Assembly: GCF_000024405.1 (NCBI RefSeq)
Contig: NC_013517.1
Location: forward strand, 372,001 to 436,000
Length of the DNA stretch: 64,000 bases
Source of the DNA: Sebaldella termitidis ATCC 33386
GTDB lineage: Bacteria > Fusobacteriota > Fusobacteriia > Fusobacteriales > Leptotrichiaceae
Reading direction: 5' to 3'
The translations under genes were made by a program, and so were the position numbers. The notes beneath the pieces were generated by a model. The model did not search any database and had not been told where the DNA came from. It was given only the letters and a program-made list of their open reading frames with translations. Of the stretch, positions 43,274 to 51,814 are shown piece after piece; position 1 is the first letter of the stretch; every line of letters starts with the position of its first letter.

Positions 43274-44146
43274 TTATGAAAAAATATTTTCCGGGTTTGT
43301 AATAAGCATTTTATTAATGTCAGCTTTGCTGATTCCTGCTTTTTCCATCATAGGGACAAATGTATCCAAAAGATGTGAATACCCCAGTCCTCCGTTTTTT
43401 TTGAAATGTGATTTTCTTGTGATATCCATAGAAAGTACTATTTTATCGCCGTATCCTCTTTTTATCAGTTCTTTTATTGCTTCTGCCCTTTTTTCATCAA
43501 GAAGATAGCTGTTTTTTCCTATAGTATCAAATGCAGTGTATACACCGTAGTCAAGCAGTCTTAGCATATAGTCCAGATCATTGCTGAGATCAGTATGTCC
43601 TATAATTACTTTTTCAAAATTAACACTGTATTCCTTCAGAATTTTTATCTGCTCAAGTCCCATTGAACCAATGGAGGTATGAGTGGATAGTACCTTTCCT
43701 GTTTCATTCTGAGCTATTCCTGCTGCCTGAAATAATTTTTTTTCTGTTTCTGTAATGATATTCTGCGAGCTTCCGATTTCTCCTATTACTTCCGGTTTTA
43801 TTCCCGTACCGTCAATTCCGTTTTTGATTTCATTAATCATAATTTGGGCAAGTTCTTTATCAGTTTTTTGAAATACTGTTTCCGGAAAAAACGGCTCGAT
43901 ATAAAATCCTGTAGAGTAGATAAAATTCAGCCCTGTTTGTTTTCTTACATCCTCCATATATTCCATATTTCTTCCCATACCGATATTAGTGACCTCTACG
44001 ATGTTTCTGACTCCTTTTTCTTTTATTTCCCTGAGTTCGGATATCATTGTTTCCTTATCATCAAGCAGAGTATCATCACTGTTTTTGATTTTTGAAAGAT
44101 CTATGTAGATATGTTCATGTATATAAGTAATTCCTTTTTCGAGCAT
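43274..44146 (-). CDS. php: Php (phosphotriesterase homology protein)
   Basis: Encodes 290 residues; ATG 44146 is chosen because GGAGG lies 8 bp upstream, while GTG 44155 overlaps that site. It is an amidohydrolase-superfamily TIM barrel with phosphotriesterase-type metal ligands: HEH near residue 11, the bridging residue as Glu in EVIGEIGSS (as in Php rather than the carbamylated Lys of true PTE), STHTSIGS, IGHTDLS and SMDITR. Php proteins have shown no phosphotriesterase activity; a lactone or carboxylic-ester substrate is more likely. Confidence 0.88.
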   Translation of the reverse strand: MLEKGITYIHEHIYIDLSKIKNSDDTLLDDKETMISELREIKEKGVRNIVEVTNIGMGRNMEYMEDVRKQTGLNFIYSTGFYIEPFFPETVFQKTDKELAQIMINEIKNGIDGTGIKPEVIGEIGSSQNIITETEKKLFQAAGIAQNETGKVLSTHTSIGSMGLEQIKILKEYSVNFEKVIIGHTDLSNDLDYMLRLLDYGVYTAFDTIGKNSYLLDEKRAEAIKELIKRGYGDKIVLSMDITRKSHFKKNGGLGYSHLLDTFVPMMEKAGISKADINKMLITNPENIFS

Positions 44147-44168
44147 TGCCTGCACCTCCTTGGTAATA

Positions 44169-44519
44169 TTACTGTTCCATTAATAAACAACCGTTAATGA
44201 CTAGATATTCCTTTTCATTTTTCGGAATTTCATGTTCAATGATATTTTCTATGATTTCTGCAAATCTTAAAGCATTTTCAAAGTTTTCACTTTCCTTGAT
44301 TTCCTCGAAGATTGCATTCTCTACATCAGTAGTGGCTTCATTGTTTTTGATTCTCATAATTGCCATTGAAACATGGGTAATAAACATCTGTCCTGATTCT
44401 GTACTCAGATCCAGAGTAAATTCTTCGGATACTTCATTCATAATTCTTTTTACTTTTTCATAAGTTTCCTGATCAATAAGTTCTGCTTCGACTAAAATAT
44501 CCAGTCTTTCCGTTTCCAT
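44169..44519 (-). CDS. yhfY: YhfY-like PRD-domain protein
   Basis: Encodes 116 residues from ATG 44519, AGGAGGAATT upstream. A single helical PRD (PTS regulation domain) covers the protein: FITHVSMAIMRIKNNE has the conserved His of the first PRD half, and INGCLLME lies at the end. There is no RNA-binding or DNA-binding domain, as in YhfY. PRD domains are phosphorylated by PTS proteins, so the pathway may sense sugar status. It lies 22 bp upstream of php and is the first gene behind the promoter at 44600. Confidence 0.82.
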   Translation of the reverse strand: METERLDILVEAELIDQETYEKVKRIMNEVSEEFTLDLSTESGQMFITHVSMAIMRIKNNEATTDVENAIFEEIKESENFENALRFAEIIENIIEHEIPKNEKEYLVINGCLLMEQ

Positions 44520-44599
44520 AATTCCTCCTAAAATATCTTAATATTACAGTATTCGCGAAAACAGTTAATACTGTCCGGAATACACACCTAAAAACTAAA

Positions 44600-44628
44600 A
44601 TTATATATAATAGTAAAGTTAGTGTCTA
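44600..44628 (-). promoter_or_regulatory. promoter of the yhf-type operon
   Basis: Minus strand: TAGACA (44628-44623), 17-bp spacer, TATAAT (44605-44600), 81 bp before the yhfY start. Two palindromes at 44700 and 44848 lie 70-220 bp upstream. Confidence 0.75.
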
Positions 44629-44699
44629 AATTTACATTTTGAAGAATGAAAAATACAGTGAGAGTATAAATTTTCTTACTTCCCTTGGTATAGTTTCAA

Positions 44700-44717
44700 T
44701 CTTCATTTTTTTGAAAA
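44700..44717. promoter_or_regulatory. candidate YhfZ operator, site 1
   Basis: CTTCA, six T, TGAAAA, followed by TTCATTTTT. Near-copy of the palindromes at 44848 and 45870, with one changed base in the left half. Confidence 0.55.
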
Positions 44718-44847
44718 TTCATTTTTAAAAAAATATAATTAATATCATGCGCAGATAGCTAAAATTTTACACAGATAAAAAAGCTATATTTTTAGCGATT
44801 CAGCAAAAATGTTTTCTGCCGTTTTCTAATAAAGTTTCGTTCTTTAA

Positions 44848-44865
44848 TTTTCATTTTTTTGAAAA
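44848..44865. promoter_or_regulatory. candidate YhfZ operator, site 2
   Basis: Perfect palindrome TTTTCA-TTTTTT-TGAAAA followed by TTGATTT; identical in core and right flank to the site at 45870. It lies between the end of yhfZ and the operon promoter. Confidence 0.6.
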
Positions 44866-44935
44866 TTGATTTTAAAAAATATATTCGATGTTTTATACAA
44901 TAATTAAAATTTGGCATAAACAAAGGGCTATATTT

Positions 44936-45847
44936 TTAATAGCTTGGGTAAAGTTTATCTTCTAATATATCTTTCTGCATTTGCAGTATAAATTCTCTTT
45001 CAATAACTTTATCGGCTATATTTTTCAGTGCGCTGTCATTTTGCTTTACTACGAGTACAGCTTCATTTGCAAGATTTACCTGTGTTTTATTTTTCAGCTC
45101 TTCATATTGAATATTCATATTCTGCTCTTTTATTTCATCCAGATTCCACACAGTAGCATCAATAATACCTCTTTTCAGCAGTTCAGGAATCTTGTTATAA
45201 TTTATTTTTACCAGCTCAATATCATCATTACCCTTGAAATAATCCTTAGTCAGCAGGTACTGATCTTTGGAATCAGGATCAATTCCTACTTTTTTTATGA
45301 CAGTATTTTCATTTTTGAAAAGAACGTGTTTATCCACATAGGTATTTTCCCCGAACTCATAAGCAATTTCTATTTTTTTTCCGGATTTTATTGCCTGATT
45401 TGCTGCAAGCTTTGATACTATGGCAAAATCATAAAGTCCTTTTTCCAAAAAATTAATTCTGATGTCAGCTCCGCCCATATGGGCAAAGTAAAAAGGAATT
45501 TTTTTGTCTGAAAAGCATTTTTTTAGCCCTGTAGCCAGTCCCTCATATCTTTTGGAATAAGGAAGCGGCATAACACATACAACAGTGCTGATACCTGCAT
45601 AATTTAAAAGCTTTTCGTATTTTATGTTTTTTACCGTAGTTCCCATATGACCTTTTCTTTCAAGAGTCACCATCTTTTCGTCTTCCAGAAATTTAATAGC
45701 TTTTTGGATAGTACCAACCGAAAGTTCAAATTTTTTAGAATATTCAGGTATGGAGTCCATTCTGTCTCCGATATTTATTTCGAGAAATGCTTTGGCAATG
45801 TTAATGATTGCCTGTCCGTTTTTCTTTAAAAGTACTATTTCCTTCAT
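44936..45847 (-). CDS. yhfZ: YhfZ-like transcriptional regulator
   Basis: Encodes 303 residues from ATG 45847. The N-terminal GntR-like winged helix-turn-helix (~15-70: IPEYSKKFELSVGTIQKAIK, then LERKGHMGTTV) is fused to a periplasmic-binding-protein-like ligand domain (~80-300: STVVCVMPLPYSKRYEGLA, YDFAIVSKLAANQ, ATVWNLDEI). Layout and length match E. coli YhfZ. It probably binds the pathway's substrate and controls both itself and the operon. A palindrome lies 22 bp upstream of its start codon and two more lie between it and yhfY. Confidence 0.85.
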   Translation of the reverse strand: MKEIVLLKKNGQAIINIAKAFLEINIGDRMDSIPEYSKKFELSVGTIQKAIKFLEDEKMVTLERKGHMGTTVKNIKYEKLLNYAGISTVVCVMPLPYSKRYEGLATGLKKCFSDKKIPFYFAHMGGADIRINFLEKGLYDFAIVSKLAANQAIKSGKKIEIAYEFGENTYVDKHVLFKNENTVIKKVGIDPDSKDQYLLTKDYFKGNDDIELVKINYNKIPELLKRGIIDATVWNLDEIKEQNMNIQYEELKNKTQVNLANEAVLVVKQNDSALKNIADKVIEREFILQMQKDILEDKLYPSY

Positions 45848-45869
45848 ATATAAGCCCCTTTAAAATTTA

Positions 45870-45887
45870 TTTTCATTTTTTTGAAAA
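45870..45887. promoter_or_regulatory. candidate YhfZ operator, site 3 (autoregulation)
   Basis: Palindrome TTTTCA-TTTTTT-TGAAAA followed by TTGATTT, centred ~31 bp upstream of the yhfZ start codon. The rest of the 45848-46169 gap holds no gene, only AT-rich DNA with the promoter region of the HAD gene (TTATCA and TATAAC near 46090-46118). Confidence 0.6.
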
Positions 45888-46169
45888 TTGATTTATACTA
45901 TATGATACCATAATTTTTGAAATTGTCAATATTGAAATATAGTTCCCTGAATTACTGTAAAATTAAGATCAAAAAAAATAAGGATGCTTAAAATGCCGGA
46001 TTAAAACATAAAAAATCAGAATTTTTTGATAAAAAGGAAGAATCAGGATAAAATTTTAGATTTCAGCATTACAGGCGAGAAATTAATTATCATAAAAAGA
46101 TAAAATGTGTTATAACTTAAATGTGAAAGTCTGAATATTCATAATTTATACTTTTAGGGAGTGATTTAA

Positions 46170-46931
46170 GTGGAACTATTTGTGACAGATCTTGACGGGA
46201 CACTGCTGTATAAGGAAAATGAAGTGAAGGAGTCAACAGCGGAGCTGGTAAAAGAGATGCAGAAGAACGGAATTAAGGTGGCAACAGCAACGGGAAGAAT
46301 TCTCAGAGGGGTGAGATTTCTTAAGGAGGAGCTGGGGCTGAATCTGGATTATTATGTACTTGGAAACGGTTCTGTGATAACAGACAGCAATTTTAATATT
46401 ATATATAAAAGAACTATTGATTATAAAATAATAAGAGCTGTATACGAATATCTTGAAAATATACAGCTGAAAGGGTTCAGAAATGCTTTGACAAATGAAA
46501 ATGTCTACTGTCTTACAGGTAAGCCTGAGAATGACAGACCGTTTTTTCATGAGTCCAGTATAGATGAGATAGCAGACAAAGAAGTAGTTTCCTTTGTGAC
46601 TAACTATGAAGGCAGAGATATGAAAGCTATAGAAGAAATAGCTGCTGATATGAAGCAGAAGTTTACTGAAGTGGAAGTATTTCAGAATAAGCATTTTATA
46701 GATGTGGCACCAAAAGGGGCTTCTAAGGCAGCGGGTATAAAAACTGTGATGGAAAAGCTGGGAGATATAAAAAAGCTTTATACAATAGGCGACTCATATA
46801 ACGATATACCAATGCTGAAGATGACAGAAAATTCCTTCACTTTTCAAAGTTCTCCGGAAGCAGTCAAAAATAGAGCGGGAACTGTAGTAAGTGACTTTGA
46901 TGAGTGCATAAAAAAGTATGTCTTGAAATAA
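46170..46931 (+). CDS. Cof-type HAD-superfamily sugar/nucleotide phosphatase
   Basis: Encodes 253 residues from GTG 46170, with TTAGGGAGTG upstream. HAD motif I is at the very N terminus (FVTDLDGTLL, nucleophile and acid Asp), motif II TATGR, motif III Lys within APKGASKAAGI, motif IV IGDSYNDIPML. The C2B cap is between motifs II and III, so it belongs to the Cof/YidA group of phosphatases acting on sugar phosphates, FMN or PLP. Exact substrate unknown. Not part of the yhf operon (opposite strand). Confidence 0.9.
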   Translation: MELFVTDLDGTLLYKENEVKESTAELVKEMQKNGIKVATATGRILRGVRFLKEELGLNLDYYVLGNGSVITDSNFNIIYKRTIDYKIIRAVYEYLENIQLKGFRNALTNENVYCLTGKPENDRPFFHESSIDEIADKEVVSFVTNYEGRDMKAIEEIAADMKQKFTEVEVFQNKHFIDVAPKGASKAAGIKTVMEKLGDIKKLYTIGDSYNDIPMLKMTENSFTFQSSPEAVKNRAGTVVSDFDECIKKYVLK

Positions 46932-46955
46932 CAGGATTTTTTATATAACGGTATA

Positions 46956-47001
46956 AAAAAATACGGATATGATAAATTATTTATCAAAATCCGTATTTTT
47001 A
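46956..47001. terminator. bidirectional terminator
   Basis: AAAAAATACGGAT (46956-46968) pairs with ATCCGTATTTTT (46989-47000), giving T tracts both ways between the convergent HAD and LprI-like genes. Confidence 0.88.
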
Positions 47002-47007
47002 TTATAT

Positions 47008-47592
47008 TTATTTTACTTTATCGTATAATTCTGCGAGTTCGTATGTTCTGTCCATAGTAAGGTTATAAAATAAATCTGCATTAACAAGATGGTCTCCTGA
47101 TTCATTCAGCTTAGCATCTCTCTGCTTTATCCATTTTCTCTGTTCAGTTCTCAGCTCTTCCTGCTGTGAAGGTGTAAGTTTTTTCATTAAGGCTTGATAT
47201 ACGGCATTTAATTCATCATCCCATGCACCGCCCCATTCATTAATCTGATCGGTATTTTCATAATCAAGATCTCCGCCGGTATATGATCTGTGTATAGGTT
47301 TCATACGGATTGCTAAATTATCAGAATATTCATTATTCTTAGCTTTTTTTTCTTTCAGCTCTGCCAGAGTAACTTTGCTTTCCTTTGGCTTTTCTGTTTT
47401 CTTCTCTGTCCTTGCAGTATCTCCTGTTTCTTTATCTTCCTCATCATCCGTTTTTTCACTTTTGGCAGTTTCGACAGCTGTGGTCTTAGAGCCATTTACA
47501 AAAACTGCGTAAGCGAGGCTCCCTACTGCTAAAAGAAGAAATAAAAAAATACCTGCTATTATTACAATTAGTGCAGTATTGTTTCTTCTCAT
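47008..47592 (-). CDS. membrane-anchored LprI/DUF1311-like protein
   Basis: Encodes 194 residues. One N-terminal transmembrane helix (8-32), then a charged Lys/Glu/Thr linker (40-85), then a helical domain (~105-190) with the LprI/DUF1311 pattern WDDELNAVYQALMKKLTPSQ, LRTEQRKWIKQRDAKLNE. This family includes a lysozyme inhibitor, but most members are uncharacterised. Probably faces the periplasm, tethered to the inner membrane. Monocistronic. Confidence 0.75.
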   Translation of the reverse strand: MRRNNTALIVIIAGIFLFLLLAVGSLAYAVFVNGSKTTAVETAKSEKTDDEEDKETGDTARTEKKTEKPKESKVTLAELKEKKAKNNEYSDNLAIRMKPIHRSYTGGDLDYENTDQINEWGGAWDDELNAVYQALMKKLTPSQQEELRTEQRKWIKQRDAKLNESGDHLVNADLFYNLTMDRTYELAELYDKVK

Positions 47593-47972
47593 TCATACTC
47601 TCCTTAAAAATAGTTTTTTATTATTATATGAAAATATAATTCATATAATTATATCACATTATTATACAGAATCAAGAGAAATTTAATATAGATTATTAAA
47701 AAATGTAAAATGCGGCAACGATGAAAATGATCAGGGAGTAAGAAAAAATTTCAAAAAGTTAAATAAGAAATTTTTTTAGAAGTTAAACAAGAATAGTTTG
47801 TATAGTCTTTTTAAAAAAAGTAAAAAAAGTTATGCGAAAAAGGATACAATTATTCTGAAAAAATTTTTTTTCAAACTATAATTATATTGAATTCAGAATA
47901 TTAAGAGCAGTTTATATATTTCATATGAAGAAAGTATATTTATAGTATGTGAAGATAACGGAGGTTTAGAAT
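47593..47972. other. divergent intergenic region
   Basis: A 380-bp AT-rich gap between the LprI-like gene and the ABC ATPase gene. An inverted ATAGTTTG (47793-47800) / CAAACTAT (47872-47879) is present. No promoter or RNA could be called with confidence. Confidence 0.35.
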
Positions 47973-49067
47973 ATGGCAAATGTAACATTAAAAGGGGTAG
48001 AAAAACAGTATCCAAATGGATTTAAAGCAGTACACGGGATAAATCTTGATATTAAAGACGGGGAATTTATGGTCTTTGTTGGTCCCTCGGGATGTGCTAA
48101 ATCAACTACGCTTAGAATGGTAGCAGGTCTTGAAGAGATCACGGGAGGGGAAATATATATCGGTGATAAGCTCGTTAATGATGTGGCACCAAAAGACAGA
48201 GGAATAGCAATGGTTTTTCAGAACTATGCCCTTTATCCGCATATGAGCGTTTATGATAATATGGCTTTCGGGCTGAAGCTAAAGAAAACACCGAAAGCAG
48301 AAATAGACAAAAGAGTAAGGGATGCAGCAGAAAAGCTTGAAATAACAGACCTGCTGGACAGAAAACCAAAGGATATGTCAGGAGGGCAAAGACAAAGGGT
48401 AGCACTTGGAAGAGCAATAGTAAGAGAGCCGGAAGTATTCCTTTTTGACGAGCCTTTAAGTAATCTTGATGCAAAGCTGAGAGTATCCATGAGGGTAAGA
48501 ATAAGCCAGCTGCACAAAGAGCTGGGGTCGACAATGATTTATGTGACACATGATCAAGTAGAGGCAATGACAATGGGAGACAGAATATGTGTCTTAAGAG
48601 AAGGAAAGATCATGCAGGTGGATACGCCGTTAAATCTGTATAACCATCCAGCGAATAAATTCGTAGCAGGCTTTATAGGATCACCGACAATGAATTTTTT
48701 GAACGGAGTAATAGAAGAAAAAGACGGGAAGCTGTTAATGAAGGTAAAGGGAACAGAGCTGGAATTTCCGGAGAGCATGAGAGAGAAGATAAAAGGACAT
48801 ACAGGAAAAGAGGTGTCATTTGGAATAAGACCGGAACATATCTCACTGGGAAAAGAAGGAGAGCAGAATGCACTGAGAGGGAATATACTGGTAAAAGAAC
48901 AGATGGGAAATGAAGAGATAGTGTATTTTGAGAGTGAGGGAAACCAGATAACGGCAAGGCTGACGCTGAATCAGGAGGAAAGTCTGAGCCTGAAGGAGAG
49001 CGGAATATTTAAAATAGATATGGAAAAATGTCATTTATTTGATATAGATACTGAATTAGCCTTTTAA
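47973..49067 (+). CDS. sugar ABC transporter ATPase (MsmK/UgpC type)
   Basis: Encodes 364 residues behind AACGGAGG. Nucleotide-binding domain: Walker A GPSGCAKST (37-45; Ala replaces the common Gly), Q-loop FQNYALYPH, signature MSGGQRQRVALGRA, Walker B VFLFDEPLSNLDAK and switch VTHD. The C-terminal ~120 residues form the MalK-type OB domain (SFGIRPEHISLG). Such ATPases energise several carbohydrate importers. No permease or binding-protein gene is adjacent, so it is a stand-alone, probably shared, ATPase as with Gram-positive MsmK/MsmX. Confidence 0.9.
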   Translation: MANVTLKGVEKQYPNGFKAVHGINLDIKDGEFMVFVGPSGCAKSTTLRMVAGLEEITGGEIYIGDKLVNDVAPKDRGIAMVFQNYALYPHMSVYDNMAFGLKLKKTPKAEIDKRVRDAAEKLEITDLLDRKPKDMSGGQRQRVALGRAIVREPEVFLFDEPLSNLDAKLRVSMRVRISQLHKELGSTMIYVTHDQVEAMTMGDRICVLREGKIMQVDTPLNLYNHPANKFVAGFIGSPTMNFLNGVIEEKDGKLLMKVKGTELEFPESMREKIKGHTGKEVSFGIRPEHISLGKEGEQNALRGNILVKEQMGNEEIVYFESEGNQITARLTLNQEESLSLKESGIFKIDMEKCHLFDIDTELAF

Positions 49068-49106
49068 AACTAATAATATTATAAAGGAAAAGTTCTCCAA
49101 ATGAGC

Positions 49107-49133
49107 AAAAGGACTGCGTTTAGCAGTCCTTTT
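49107..49133 (+). terminator. terminator after ABC ATPase
   Basis: AAAAGGACTGC (49107-49117) pairs with GCAGTCCTTTT (49123-49133), with a five-base loop. Confidence 0.9.
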
Positions 49134-49196
49134 AATTAATCCGGAAATATTTTGTTTTATGTTAATTAATTAGTTATTATATCAAAGCTTTCTGAT

Positions 49197-49853
49197 CTAA
49201 AGCTCCCCGTTCCATTCGGAATAAAATTCATCCAGAAAGGAGCGCATAAACTCATGACGTTTTTCAGCCTTCTCTTTTCCAGTTTTTGTATTCATTTTAT
49301 CTTTTAGAAGCAGTAATTTTTCATAAAAATGATTAATTGTACTTCCGCTTTTATTTTTATATTCTTCAAATGTATTGTGTATCTCATGTGAAACATCAGG
49401 ATTATACATTTCTCTTTTCATAAAACCGCCGTAGGCAAATGCTCTTCCGATTCCCATAGCTCCTATTGCGTCCAGTCTGTCTGCATCCTGTACAATCATA
49501 CCTTCTTTTGTAGTAATTGTATTTTTTACGTTGGCACCTTTGAAAGAGATGTTTTTTATAATATCTGAAACATGTTCAATGATTTTTTCGTCTACATTTA
49601 GATCGGCAAGAAAGATCCCGGCTATTTCGGAACCCTTATCGAGATTTCCGTCATTAAATTTCCAGTCTGCTATATCGTGGAGCAAGGCCGCAAGCTCTAT
49701 AATGAAAATATCGCAGTTTCCCTCTTTTTCGGCGATGTCCAGTGCATTATTATATACTCTCAGAATATGCCACCAGTCATGTCCCGAGCCTTCATCTTCA
49801 AGCTTATTTTTTACATATTCTTTTGTTTTATCTATAATTTCTATATTAGTCAT
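49197..49853 (-). CDS. HD-domain phosphohydrolase (YpgQ/YedJ type)
   Basis: Encodes 218 residues. HD-superfamily metal ligands: GHDWWH (His25, His29), LLHDIAD (59-60 HD pair) and a later VQDADRLDAIGA. The order and IGIGRAFAYGG match the YpgQ/YedJ group, which hydrolyses nucleoside triphosphates in vitro. The start ATG 49853 lies 2 bp after the htpX stop, so the two are translated from one message. Confidence 0.85.
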   Translation of the reverse strand: MTNIEIIDKTKEYVKNKLEDEGSGHDWWHILRVYNNALDIAEKEGNCDIFIIELAALLHDIADWKFNDGNLDKGSEIAGIFLADLNVDEKIIEHVSDIIKNISFKGANVKNTITTKEGMIVQDADRLDAIGAMGIGRAFAYGGFMKREMYNPDVSHEIHNTFEEYKNKSGSTINHFYEKLLLLKDKMNTKTGKEKAEKRHEFMRSFLDEFYSEWNGEL

Positions 49854-49855
49854 GA

Positions 49856-50704
49856 TTATCTTTCCGCCATCTGTTCAAGTCTTTTTATTCTTTCGCTTGT
49901 AGGAGGATGTGTTCTAAAAAGATTTGCAAAGGCAGCACCTGCATTAGCAAGAGGATTTACAATAAACATATGCGAATATGAAGGATTATTATGCTGCATA
50001 GGCACTCTTCGCCCGTATGCCTCCAGTTTTTGAAGGGCGTTTCTCAGATAGAGAGGATTCCCCGAAACCTCTGCACCGAATTGATCAGCAAGAAACTCTC
50101 TTTTTCGTGAAATACTCATCTGAACGATCATGGCTGCAACCGGAGCAAGTAAAACAAGAAGGAATGCAAAAGGATTCGCTCCCCTGTCATTGTCAGAACG
50201 TCTTCCGCTGCCGGAGTACATGGCAAATCTGCTCATGATAGAAATAGCACCTGCAAATATTGCGGCAATAGTACTGATAAGAATATCCCTGTGCTTGACA
50301 TGCCCGAGTTCATGACCGATAACTCCGCTCAGCTCGGCATCATCCATAGTTTCCAAAAGACCCGCAGTGACAGCAACTGCTGCATGCTCGGGATTTCTTC
50401 CCGTAGCAAAAGCATTTGGCTGCATTTCAGGTATAAGATAAATCTTAGGCATAGGAAGATCAGCATTTCTTACAAGCGATCTTACTATATTGTATACTCT
50501 CGGATTGCTGTTTTCAGTGATCGGCTGTGCATTGTAATTGGCGAGAACCATCTTATCGCTGTTCCAGTAACTGAAAATATTGATACCCGAAGCAAGAACA
50601 AGACCAATGACTGCTCCGCTCTGACCTCCGATAAAATCACCGATAAACATGAAAATTAATATCAGAATAAACATCAAAAAGAATGTTTTTATTTGATTAC
50701 CCAT
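49856..50704 (-). CDS. htpX: membrane zinc metalloprotease HtpX
   Basis: Encodes 282 residues. Two N-terminal transmembrane helices (7-23, 28-45), zinc site HELGH (131-135) with downstream EFLADQFGAE supplying the third ligand Glu, and two more hydrophobic segments after the zinc site (ILISTIAAIFAGAI, FAFLLVLLAPVAAMI). The HPPTSERIKRL tail is typical. HtpX takes part in quality control of inner-membrane proteins together with FtsH. First gene of a two-gene operon with the HD hydrolase. Confidence 0.92.
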   Translation of the reverse strand: MGNQIKTFFLMFILILIFMFIGDFIGGQSGAVIGLVLASGINIFSYWNSDKMVLANYNAQPITENSNPRVYNIVRSLVRNADLPMPKIYLIPEMQPNAFATGRNPEHAAVAVTAGLLETMDDAELSGVIGHELGHVKHRDILISTIAAIFAGAISIMSRFAMYSGSGRRSDNDRGANPFAFLLVLLAPVAAMIVQMSISRKREFLADQFGAEVSGNPLYLRNALQKLEAYGRRVPMQHNNPSYSHMFIVNPLANAGAAFANLFRTHPPTSERIKRLEQMAER

Positions 50705-50836
50705 ATAGAGACTCCTAATCTTAAATATTTTATTATATTATAATCCATAATTGAATCCTAAGTCAAGACAGATGAAGAATTAAGTAAACAAAAAATAAAA
50801 CCCTGTCAGACCTATTATATTTTTATAAACACGGTA

Positions 50837-50865
50837 TTGAATGTGTATATTTCATATGCTATAAT
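50837..50865 (+). promoter_or_regulatory. promoter for the APH-like gene
   Basis: TTGAAT (50837-50842), 17-bp spacer, TATAAT (50860-50865), 48 bp before the start codon. Confidence 0.7.
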
Positions 50866-50912
50866 TTTATAAAGATTCATAAAATTTAGTAAATATAAAT
50901 TTCGGAGGTGGT

Positions 50913-51689
50913 TTGCTGAATAAAGAGAAATTGCCTTATGATTTGAGAGAAAAAATTTCAGATATGTTTTTTACCCGGATTGATACTGGTGAATCCGGTG
51001 CAAAGGTATTTAAAGTATCATCTGATACAGCTTCTTATTATCTGAAAATAGAAACAGCCGCTGGAGAGCTGGAAGAAGAATATCAAAAAACCAGATGGCT
51101 CCAGGGAAAGCTCGAGGTTCCGGATATTTTATATTTTGGTGAAGAGAACAAAAATAAGTACATGCTTCTGACTGAAATAAATGGAAGGATTCTCTGTGAT
51201 AAAGAACACATTAGGAATCCGGAAGCAGCAATAAAGTTACTCGCTGAAGGACTCGTGAAACTTGGCGGAGTTGATACAGACAGCTGTCCTTTTGATAACA
51301 GGCTTGAAAAAAAACTGGAGAAGGCTGCGGAGAATGTGAGATTAAACAGGGTAAACATGACAGACTGGGAAGAAACAACAAAATTTTCCAATCCTGAATC
51401 TCTTCTGAATTACTTATATAAAAACAGACCGCCGGAGAATGAAGTTATATTTACTCATGGTGATTACTGCCTTCCCAATATTATTGCGGAGCTGGATGAA
51501 ATTACTGGATTTATTGATTTAGGAAGAGCGGGTATTGCAGATATATGGCAGGATATAGCATTATGTATGAGGTCAATGCACCGCAATTTTGGAACCCGGA
51601 AGTATGAAGAACTGCTGCTGGAATATCTTGGGAGAAAACAGGATAAGGAAAAGCTGGAATATTATATTCTGCTGGATGAGATGTTTTAA
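50913..51689 (+). CDS. aminoglycoside 3'-phosphotransferase-like kinase
   Basis: Encodes 258 residues from TTG 50913 (GGAGG at 50904-50908; CTG 50916 is also possible). The APH fold is plain: SGAKVFKV glycine-rich strand, YYLKIE with the ATP Lys, catalytic loop THGDYCLPN, metal-binding GFIDLGRAGIADIWQDIAL, and end YYILLDEMF. The whole C-terminal half follows the APH(3') pattern closely. It could give resistance to kanamycin-like drugs, or be a chromosomal relative with another substrate. No mobile element flanks it. Confidence 0.87.
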   Translation: MLNKEKLPYDLREKISDMFFTRIDTGESGAKVFKVSSDTASYYLKIETAAGELEEEYQKTRWLQGKLEVPDILYFGEENKNKYMLLTEINGRILCDKEHIRNPEAAIKLLAEGLVKLGGVDTDSCPFDNRLEKKLEKAAENVRLNRVNMTDWEETTKFSNPESLLNYLYKNRPPENEVIFTHGDYCLPNIIAELDEITGFIDLGRAGIADIWQDIALCMRSMHRNFGTRKYEELLLEYLGRKQDKEKLEYYILLDEMF

Positions 51690-51751
51690 TTTGCATATTA
51701 TCTAAATAGTGAAACTACAGGTATAAAATGCGGGAGGAACAAAATTAAAGA

Positions 51752-51780
51752 TTGACAAAAGCAGTAAAAAATAATAAAAT
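51752..51780 (+). promoter_or_regulatory. promoter for the M48 lipoprotein gene
   Basis: TTGACA (51752-51757), 17-bp spacer, TAAAAT (51775-51780), 35 bp before the start codon. Confidence 0.75.
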
Positions 51781-51814
51781 ATTAAAAGAAAATAAAAAAT
51801 CAGGAGGTATATGA

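Noticed and set aside
50913-51689. APH-like gene as part of a mobile resistance cassette
   Set aside because: No transposase, integron site or flanking repeat is present and base composition matches its neighbours.
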